Below, in pieces: positions 7,167-13,101 of a stretch of 16,745 bases of DNA (its first letter is position 1; the number at the start of each line of letters is the position of its first letter). Origin of the DNA: Deltaproteobacteria bacterium (GTDB lineage: Bacteria; Desulfobacterota; DSM-4660; Desulfatiglandales; HGW-15). The notes under the pieces are model-generated. The model made no database searches. It was not told where the DNA came from and saw only the letters and a program-made list of their open reading frames with translations. A program made the translations under genes and the position numbers. The stretch lies in assembly GCA_020342025.1 (NCBI GenBank), contig CP070840.1:2237676-2254420 (forward strand), written 5' to 3'.

Positions 7167-8105
7167 ATGAAGATAAGATCGTTTCCCTCTATTATCATCT
7201 TTTTATTGCTTCTGCTTGGCGATGGCTACTGGTCGCAGACCATGGCAGAAGAGGTCCGTCTTCCCGCTGTTGCAGGTGCCTTTTATCCCGGTTCTGCCAA
7301 TGAGTTACGCAGGGACATCACGGCCTATTTAGACAGTGTCCCGGAGATTAAGCCTGCTGGCAAAATACTTGCCGCCGTGGCCCCACATGCGGGCTACGCC
7401 TATTCTGGCGGCGTGGCCGCCTACACGCATAAAGCCCTCTCTGCTGTCGACATCCATACACTCGTTATAATCGGTCACGACGTCTATGGGAGCGACGTTG
7501 CGTTCACATGTCCGGCGGATTATTTCCAGACACCGCTCGGAAAAGTACCCATAGATCGGGAAATGATGGCAAAGATGCACGCGTTTCATCGGGGGATCAA
7601 GGCCAACCGGGCAATCCATGCCCGTGAACACACCGTGGAAGTCCATCTGCCCTTTCTCCAAGTCCTGAGCAGGCAATGCAAAATCATCCCGATTCTTTTT
7701 GGTCATCCGACCGCACAAAACTGCCAGATACTCGCAGACGCGATTATCCGTGCTGCTGGTGATAAGACCGTTTTCGTGCTGGCGAGTGCGGACATGTCAC
7801 ATTACCCCCCATACGATTTGGCTTGCAAGGTGGACAAATCCACCCTGGAGGTACTTAAGTCTCTTGATGTGGAGCGGCTCTTCACACATTTGGCGGTGCA
7901 AGAGAGAGAAGCCTCTGTCCCCAATCTTCGTACGGCCTTGTGTGCGAAGGGGGGAGTCGGCACGGCGATTCTGTTTGCTCGGGCCCGTGGGGCGGATCGC
8001 GCCCAAATCCTGCGCTACGCCAATTCAGGCGACGTGCGTGGTGGGGACAAACGTGGGGTCGTGGGATATTCCTCTGTATTGATGGTAAAAAAGGCGGTTC
8101 CGTAG
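7167..8105 (+). CDS. amrB: Memo-family protein (AmmeMemoRadiSam system protein B type) with signal peptide
   Basis: The 312-residue product belongs to the Memo family, a metal-binding fold related to non-haem iron dioxygenases. Family blocks are RLPAVAGAFYPGS (31-43), VAPHAGYAYSGG (71-82), IIGHDVYGSD (101-110), EHTVEVHLPFLQ (154-165), SADMSHYPPY (207-216) and ALCAKGGVG (257-265). His74, His104 and Cys259 are likely counterparts of the metal ligands of human MEMO1. Unusually, residues 1-27 form a clear signal peptide: basic start (MKIR), hydrophobic SIIIFLLLLL, likely cleavage after SQTMA. The protein is thus predicted to be exported. The usual neighbours, an AMMECR1 domain and a radical SAM protein, are absent here. 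GAGGA at 7156-7160 selects ATG 7167 over TTG 7161. The gene symbol follows family naming only; the function is unknown. Confidence 0.9.
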   Translation: MKIRSFPSIIIFLLLLLGDGYWSQTMAEEVRLPAVAGAFYPGSANELRRDITAYLDSVPEIKPAGKILAAVAPHAGYAYSGGVAAYTHKALSAVDIHTLVIIGHDVYGSDVAFTCPADYFQTPLGKVPIDREMMAKMHAFHRGIKANRAIHAREHTVEVHLPFLQVLSRQCKIIPILFGHPTAQNCQILADAIIRAAGDKTVFVLASADMSHYPPYDLACKVDKSTLEVLKSLDVERLFTHLAVQEREASVPNLRTALCAKGGVGTAILFARARGADRAQILRYANSGDVRGGDKRGVVGYSSVLMVKKAVP

Positions 8106-8167
8106 GAAGCAACTCATCAAAAATTCCTCCAATCCCCCCCTTTATAAAACGGGGATGTGTAATAGAC

Positions 8168-8458
8168 TAGTGCGTTGTACCATTAATTTCAATACTGGAA
8201 GATCCTCTCTTTCCGTCGATTGAGCGATGGCCCATTCCTTCGAGACGATATCTAAGGCGTCCAGGGGAAGTGGTTTGATCTTTGAGGGTTTAAAGGACTC
8301 TGTCTAGGTTGGGACGGGACATTCTGCCAGGAGTTTCTGGTCGTAGACCCCCAAAGATCAAACCAAGGCGATGCTCAGTGGAATTTTTTTTGAGATATCG
8401 TCTTTCAGGAACAGGCCATCACTCAAAACGATAGGAATATATGATACAGTGCGCTAGG
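8168..8458. repeat. Foldback element A: nested imperfect inverted repeat
   Basis: The outer ends CTAGTGCGTTGTA (8168-8180) and TACAGTGCGCTAG (8446-8458) match as inverted copies at 10 of 13 positions. Moving inward, 8226-8246 pairs with 8400-8420 at about 16 of 21 positions, AGACGATATCT (8243-8253) pairs perfectly with 8393-8403, and the central arms 8271-8289 and 8347-8365 pair at 18 of 19. The left half is about 25 bases longer near its end. No transposase frame is visible, so this resembles a decayed MITE or foldback element, or the gene for a long structured RNA. No target duplication was recognised. Confidence 0.5.
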
Positions 8459-8505
8459 TAAGAATACGGGCTCACAGGGCGCGTCTTTGCCCAAGCTCCA
8501 TTTGG

Positions 8506-8721
8506 GCCTCTAGGAGGAGGCTACGGCCTTTTTCGAAAGGGCGTATCTGAAAAAGAATTCCACCGGATTTCGCCGTGTCCCAATATTTTGAGGTTTGCGT
8601 TTCTGAGCCCCTGGGAGTCGCCTATCCCTTTGTTAAACCTGAAAATATTGGGACACGGGCCAGTCACGCGTTAGATACGGCCTTGAGAAAAGGGGCGTGG
8701 CCTCAGACTGTTGGTAGAGGC
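8506..8721. repeat. Foldback element B: long imperfect palindrome
   Basis: The inner arms 8573-8596 and 8635-8658 pair at 23 of 24 positions (core CGTGTCCCAATATTTT against AAAATATTGGGACACG) around a 38-base loop. Farther out, 8519-8548 pairs with 8673-8702 at 24 of 30 positions, and GCCTCTA (8506-8512) pairs with TAGAGGC (8715-8721). Unequal spacers (24 against 14 bases) separate the inner and outer stems. Weaker similarity may extend towards 8750. The GTGTCCC...GGGACAC core recalls REP-type palindromes mobilised by RAYT transposases, but none is encoded here. It sits immediately downstream of priA and may also act as its 3' structure. Confidence 0.55.
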
Positions 8722-8759
8722 AACTCCCAGCCTTCAAGGGAGGCGGGCAGGGGGATTTC

Positions 8760-11210
8760 TTAGAGCATCTGGTAGGGATCCACGTCCACAATAAGACCCA
8801 CCCCACTTCCTCTCAGCATCTTTCTTGTCAGGGTGTCAATCTCTTTAAGAAAATAGTGTAGCAGTTCCGCCCTTTTACACTTGATGAGGATCTGCCATCG
8901 ATACTTGCCTTTCAACTTGGCCAGCGGAGCTTCCGCTGGGCCCAACACCTGAATCTCCCTCCCCCTTTTTGGCCATCTCTCCAGAACACCTCTAGCCCCT
9001 CTTCCCACCCTCTGTGACATGTTGGCCGTGATCTCTGGATTGTTGCCCTGTAGCCTCAAACAGGCCAAATAGGAAAAGGGAGGATACCCCAATTGTTCTC
9101 GCAATTCCCTCTCCCTTTGAAAGAATGAGGTGTAATCATGATCCCTGGCGGTAACGATAGCATAATGCTCCGGATTAAACGTCTGAACGATGACTTTCCC
9201 TCTCTGCTCACCACGCCCTGCCCTCCCTGCCACCTGTGAGAGGATTTGAAATGTTCTTTCACCTGCCCTGAAGTCGGGAAAGCCCAGGGAAAGATCGGCG
9301 GCAATGACACCCACAAGCGTCACCTCAGGAAAATCATAGCCCTTTGTGATCATTTGGGTCCCCACCATGATATCAATCTCATGTTCGCTAAACCTCTTCA
9401 GGATGAGGAAAGTTTGACCCTTGCGACGGGTGCTGTCCCTATCCATTCTGGCTATGCGTCTATCGGGAAAGGCCTCCCTCAATTCTTGCTCAAGCCTTTC
9501 TGTGCCGAAGCCGTATGCTTTCATCCCTTCATGTCCACAAGTGGGACATCGATTCTCTGGTTGAGAATGAAAACCGCAATAATGACAGGCAAGACGGTTT
9601 TCCCTGAGGTGGTAGGTCAGTGCCAGATCACAGTTGGTGCATCGAATGGCCTGGCCACAAGAACGGCATAAATAGACCCTGTTGAAGCCACGCCGATTCA
9701 GAAACAGGATCACCTGCTTCCCATCTGTGAGGCTCTTTTCCAGTGCCGCCCTTAAGACGGGACTGATAATCCCATTGCTCGACTCATCCTGGGACAGAGC
9801 CTTCATATCCACGATTTGCACGTCCGGCAAGGGCCTCCTTTCGATGCGCTCCGGCATGGAAAGCAACTGATACCCCCCCATGGCCGTGCGATGAAACGAC
9901 TGCACCGACGGCGTACCTGAGCCGAGTATGACGAGGGCCTTCTGCAATTTTCCTCGGACCACCGCCGCATCTCTTGCCTGATAGCGAGGGCTCTCCTCCT
10001 GTTTATAGGAGAAATCATGCTCCTCATCCACAATGATCAGCCCCAGTTTTGGGAGGGGCGAGAACAGCGCGGAGCGGGCCCCGATGACCAGATCCACCTC
10101 TCCCCGCACAGCCCGAACCCACTGGTCATATCTCTCGCCCGCACTGAGACCACTATGATATATGGCTACCCTGTTTCCCAGACGCGATCTGAATATGCCT
10201 TCCATATAGACAGCAAGGGCGATTTCTGGCACCAGCAGGAGTGCCTGACGACCCTGCCTGATGGCCTCTTCTACGGCCCTGTAATAGACCTCTGTCTTGC
10301 CGCTGCCGGTAACCCCGTGCAGCAAACATGCGGAAAAGCTTCTCTTCTTAAGCCGATAATGAATCTCCCCAAGAACCGCTTTCTGCTGATCATAAAGTTG
10401 GTCAGGAACCAGGGAGGAGAACATGACTTCTCCAGCCAGATTTCGAACCACGGGTGCCCCGTATTTCTCCAAAACGCCCTTTCTTACCCACTTATTTACC
10501 AGATAGGCGGCATTGCTAAACTTGGCAGAGAGTTCCTTCAACAAGATCCCCTCCGAGTTGAACACGGCCTCCAGGAATTCCGACTCGTTCGTAGCCCTGA
10601 CGGAGCTCTCATCTTTTTCAAGAAGGGATTGAAAATCCAGGCCTTTTTTGGCTTTCACAAATTTTCGCATGAGAGGCCCCACCCCCCTTTTTCCTGTCCG
10701 GCTCTCAATACTCAACCAGCCTTTTTTTTGCAGGGTATAGGCCAAATCTAGAGGAGAAGCGAGCCTTTTACCGGGGTTCTCTTTTGTCCATAACAAAAGA
10801 CTTCCTTCCTTGGAATTGCCAGGAAGTCTTTTCAGGGCCCTTAGACCCTTTTCAGTGATCTGGCACGTTTTAAAAGGCCGCGTATTTAGACCGCCGGGCA
10901 GGGCCGACTGTATAAAACGGCCTATGGGATAGAGATAATACTCGCTCATCCACTGGAAGAAGGGGACAAGGCCTTGGGTAAACAGCGGTTCTTCATCCAA
11001 AACTTCAAGTATCTGTTTAAGGCCTTCCTCCTGATCTCTTTGCCTCTTTTCGAGAATGTAACCAATCACCTGGCGATTTTTGAAAGGAACCAACACCCTT
11101 CTGCCGGTTTCAGCCTGGGGGAGAAGATCATCTGGAACCGCATAAAAGAAGGTTTCCCTCACGGGGAGTACAACAGCGACTCTGAGGTAGGGTCTGTGTT
11201 CGTCAGTCAA
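8760..11210 (-). CDS. priA: Primosomal protein N' (replication restart helicase PriA)
   Basis: PriA recognises stalled or repaired forks and reloads the replicative helicase. This 816-residue protein has the N-terminal DNA-binding domain (FFYAVPDDLL...GRRVLVPFKNR), then a superfamily 2 motor with Walker A GVTGSGKT (299-306), DEEH box (395-398) and GRAGRG (662-667). Inside the motor, eight cysteines (515, 518, 524, 527, 542, 545, 555, 558) bind the two structural zinc ions. All are intact. It is slightly longer than E. coli PriA. Start choice: the frame is closed upstream by TAA (11223-11225), and no ATG precedes the conserved start, so TTG 11210 with AAAGG about 9 bases upstream is the likely start. 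It follows the LolA-like gene after 31 bases, probably in one operon with plsC. Confidence 0.96.
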   Translation of the reverse strand: MTDEHRPYLRVAVVLPVRETFFYAVPDDLLPQAETGRRVLVPFKNRQVIGYILEKRQRDQEEGLKQILEVLDEEPLFTQGLVPFFQWMSEYYLYPIGRFIQSALPGGLNTRPFKTCQITEKGLRALKRLPGNSKEGSLLLWTKENPGKRLASPLDLAYTLQKKGWLSIESRTGKRGVGPLMRKFVKAKKGLDFQSLLEKDESSVRATNESEFLEAVFNSEGILLKELSAKFSNAAYLVNKWVRKGVLEKYGAPVVRNLAGEVMFSSLVPDQLYDQQKAVLGEIHYRLKKRSFSACLLHGVTGSGKTEVYYRAVEEAIRQGRQALLLVPEIALAVYMEGIFRSRLGNRVAIYHSGLSAGERYDQWVRAVRGEVDLVIGARSALFSPLPKLGLIIVDEEHDFSYKQEESPRYQARDAAVVRGKLQKALVILGSGTPSVQSFHRTAMGGYQLLSMPERIERRPLPDVQIVDMKALSQDESSNGIISPVLRAALEKSLTDGKQVILFLNRRGFNRVYLCRSCGQAIRCTNCDLALTYHLRENRLACHYCGFHSQPENRCPTCGHEGMKAYGFGTERLEQELREAFPDRRIARMDRDSTRRKGQTFLILKRFSEHEIDIMVGTQMITKGYDFPEVTLVGVIAADLSLGFPDFRAGERTFQILSQVAGRAGRGEQRGKVIVQTFNPEHYAIVTARDHDYTSFFQRERELREQLGYPPFSYLACLRLQGNNPEITANMSQRVGRGARGVLERWPKRGREIQVLGPAEAPLAKLKGKYRWQILIKCKRAELLHYFLKEIDTLTRKMLRGSGVGLIVDVDPYQML

Positions 11211-11241
11211 TGGAGTGAACCTTTAGGCAGGGGTCAAGGGA

Positions 11242-12012
11242 TTATTGGTACTTTTCCTCAAATTTCTTAATGATCTCCCTGAGGCGTTCCTCTTCTGGGG
11301 GACCCTGTCCAGGCTCAGAGGCTTGATCCGGCAAGGATTCTGTTTTTGGCATGACAAAAACGGCCGGATCGATGGGCACGTTGGCCTGCAGGGTATGGAT
11401 GGTGTAACCCTCTTGGAGCGCTTTGCCATCAGAGTAGGTAATCTGAAAGGGATACCATCCCTCGTCCATCTTTCTGTAATCTTTAAACTGCACCGTAATC
11501 GTCTCCGGAACAGATTGCCCTGGCGGCCTATATACGAAAAGAAGGGGGAGGAATCTATCCTTCTCGACAAGGATCTTTGGCCGTTCAGGCTCCCCATCTC
11601 CTATTCTGTAAGCAATGACATCGTCAATTCGCGTAAAGGCAACGGTGTGAAGGTTGACACCCATATTGGACAATAGTTGCACCAGTCTTTGGGCATCATT
11701 GGCCATCAAAAGTTGACGATAGTTTAGATCCGGTTCTGCTACCCGGCCTACAGGATGATCCAGGACTTGGGAGCGACAAAGATCAGGGGATTTTACCCAT
11801 ACTCTCTCCATGAAGGATTCTTCCTCTCCCTCATGTTTTTCATCTTTTTGTTGGGTGGATTGAATGATGACCAATGTCTGAAATTTCGAGAAATTCTTGG
11901 CCATAAAAGCGATGAGCTGCTCAGCAGGGATAATGTACCCCAAACACCTCTCTGCAGGCATAAAGATTAGAGGCACAAGAAGCAAAATCCCTGCAAGATA
12001 TTTGGCCAACAT
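11242..12012 (-). CDS. Exported LolA-like fold protein, function unknown
   Basis: The product (256 residues from ATG 12012) has a signal peptide: a lysine near the start, hydrophobic YLAGILLLVPLIFMP, and likely cleavage around residues 20-28. The mature part begins with PAEQLIAFMAKNFSKFQTLVI and ends with the motif HTLQANVPIDPAVFVMP, both typical of LolA/LolB-like periplasmic proteins that bind lipid chains in a beta-sheet half-barrel. The last about 30 residues are proline/glutamate-rich and helical (EEERLREIIKKFEEKYQ). It is not a canonical LolA. Start: AAGGA lies 5 bases before ATG 12012; TTG 12033, which overlaps the plsC stop (TTGA) behind GGGAGG, is a real alternative adding 7 residues. 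Position between plsC and priA fits a membrane-related role by context only. Confidence 0.75.
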   Translation of the reverse strand: MLAKYLAGILLLVPLIFMPAERCLGYIIPAEQLIAFMAKNFSKFQTLVIIQSTQQKDEKHEGEEESFMERVWVKSPDLCRSQVLDHPVGRVAEPDLNYRQLLMANDAQRLVQLLSNMGVNLHTVAFTRIDDVIAYRIGDGEPERPKILVEKDRFLPLLFVYRPPGQSVPETITVQFKDYRKMDEGWYPFQITYSDGKALQEGYTIHTLQANVPIDPAVFVMPKTESLPDQASEPGQGPPEEERLREIIKKFEEKYQ

Positions 12013-12029
12013 CTCTGTCCTTGATGCGT

Positions 12030-12740
12030 TCAATTGCCCTCCCCCATCTGGCTCAGGATAGCTTCTCTTACCCGAGCCATTAATTTGTCCATATCTTTCT
12101 TGGTGTAATCTGTGACTGAAATGGGCGGCCCGATGTTCATGTCAATAATGCCCTTATTGATTCTTAGGCTTCCCTTTGGAACAATGTTGCGGCTGTTGGT
12201 GATGGCCACAGGGACCACGTCACAACCGGCCTTCAGGGCCAGACGGAATCCACCCGTCTTAAATGGCTGAAGCCTGCCATCCTCACTCCGCGTCCCCTCA
12301 GGGAAGATAAGCATGGAAGCCCCCTCTTTTATTTTACGAGCCGCCTCATTGATACTCTTTACCGCTTTCCTGGGTTCCTCCCTATCAATGGCGATGTACC
12401 TAGCCCGCCTCATGGCAAAACCAAATAGGGGGATCTTCATCAACTCCTGTTTTAGGATAAACTTGAAATCCGCAGGGAGATGGGCAAGCAGGGTAAAAAT
12501 GTCAAAGTAGCTCTGATGGTTTGAGAGGTAAATTCGCGGCTCATGGCGATCCACATTCTCCTGCCCACTGACTCTTACCCGTGCACCACACACCCAAAGA
12601 ATTGTTTTTGCCCACGGGACGGCCGCGTAAAAATGCGACAATCTCCCCGTCTTGTCAAAGAGGGACAGGATAATGGCCCAGAGACAAAAAATGATGGAGT
12701 GGATGGCAATAAAGGCATTGAGGCAGAAAAATCTGAGCAT
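12030..12740 (-). CDS. plsC: 1-acyl-sn-glycerol-3-phosphate acyltransferase (PlsC family)
   Basis: This inner-membrane enzyme transfers a second fatty acyl chain to lysophosphatidate to make phosphatidate, the precursor of membrane phospholipids. The 236-residue protein has a hydrophobic N-terminal segment (about 3-27), the catalytic NHQSYFD motif (His75 and Asp80 of the HX4D signature), the substrate-binding FPEGTRS (146-152), and the conserved VPVAITNS (176-183). Length is normal for the family. ATG 12740 is preceded only by a weak GTGGA. It appears to be the first gene of a unit with the LolA-like gene (17 bases after its TGA) and priA. Broader acyltransferase activity (other lyso-lipids) cannot be excluded from sequence. 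Confidence 0.93.
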   Translation of the reverse strand: MLRFFCLNAFIAIHSIIFCLWAIILSLFDKTGRLSHFYAAVPWAKTILWVCGARVRVSGQENVDRHEPRIYLSNHQSYFDIFTLLAHLPADFKFILKQELMKIPLFGFAMRRARYIAIDREEPRKAVKSINEAARKIKEGASMLIFPEGTRSEDGRLQPFKTGGFRLALKAGCDVVPVAITNSRNIVPKGSLRINKGIIDMNIGPPISVTDYTKKDMDKLMARVREAILSQMGEGN

Positions 12741-12819
12741 AAGAATCCACGCCGCTTACTTCGTCGAGTTGGCTAAGAGGCGAAGTTATTAAATATTTTT
12801 ACGTGCCATCTAATAATTA

Positions 12820-12848
12820 TTGACATATTATTATATTTTTTACATAAT
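12820..12848 (+). promoter_or_regulatory. Near-consensus sigma-70 promoter for the small cysteine protein
   Basis: A perfect -35 hexamer TTGACA (12820-12825) is followed, at the ideal 17-base spacing, by CATAAT (12843-12848), a 5/6 match to the -10 consensus. The surrounding 12783-12880 region is extremely A/T-rich compared with its neighbours, as expected of a strong promoter or a nucleoid-protein binding site. The predicted start would leave a leader of about 55 bases before the ATG at 12912. The plsC promoter probably lies in the same A/T-rich stretch on the other strand. Confidence 0.6.
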
Positions 12849-12911
12849 ATATTATAATTAAAATATAATTAAGTGCTATAAATCCCTCATCGGAGAACGA
12901 AGGAGCCGCTG

Positions 12912-13097
12912 ATGTCCAATTACATCGTCTGTCGTAAAAAGAGAAATAATCCTCGAATGGACGTTCGAATCTGCCAAGCAAAATGTGACTTGAAAGACGA
13001 TTGCAAAGATTATATCTCATACATCAGGGTTTTAGTCCAAGACAAAAATCCCTCCCTGTCTACGGATCCCCCCACAATGGGTCTGAGCGCCACCTGA
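12912..13097 (+). CDS. Small four-cysteine protein, possible metal-binding
   Basis: This 61-residue protein is not assigned to a family I can name with certainty. It starts MSNYIVCRKKRNNP and has cysteines at 7, 21, 25 and 31 (C-x13-C-x3-C-x5-C), flanked by many lysines and arginines at the start and aspartates near the last cysteine. This spacing could hold a zinc ion or a disulfide pair; no signal peptide suggests it is cytosolic. AAGGAG (12900-12905) lies 6 bases before the ATG and a near-consensus promoter is upstream, which argues for a real, well-expressed gene despite its size. The last about 15 residues look unstructured. Its stop is 4 bases from the convergent stop of the histidine kinase, leaving no room for a terminator. 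Confidence 0.7.
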   Translation: MSNYIVCRKKRNNPRMDVRICQAKCDLKDDCKDYISYIRVLVQDKNPSLSTDPPTMGLSAT

Positions 13098-13101
13098 AAA
13101 A

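Larger units (their letters stand above)
8106..8759. other. Gene-free spacer holding two foldback elements
   Basis: No reading frame here has a convincing start, ribosome binding site or family match. Just after the Memo-family stop there is a C-rich/G-rich pair (TCCCC near 8139 against GGGGA near 8152-8156) that could form a weak hairpin but has no T-tract. The rest is dominated by two tandem long imperfect inverted repeats, described separately. The short stretch between them (8459-8505) shows nothing recognisable. Confidence 0.6.

Noticed and set aside
8139..8156. Possible intrinsic terminator after the Memo-family gene
   Set aside because: The C-rich and G-rich arms are short and imperfect, and no T-tract follows on either strand.
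8143..8305. A stop-free minus-strand stretch of about 50 codons (reads ...LDALDIVSKEWAIAQSTERED...)
   Set aside because: It looks protein-like and the opposite arm of element A encodes a similar DIVFQEQAITQ, but it has no start codon after the preceding stop, no ribosome site, and runs out of the element into flanking sequence. At most a relic of an inverted gene fragment.
8575..8763. A 62-codon plus-strand frame across the second foldback element
   Set aside because: It begins with GTG inside the palindrome arm, has no ribosome binding site, and both ends of its first half are simply the two arms of the inverted repeat.
10017..10751. A 244-codon plus-strand frame
   Set aside because: It is opposite the conserved PriA motor domain and shows no motifs of its own.
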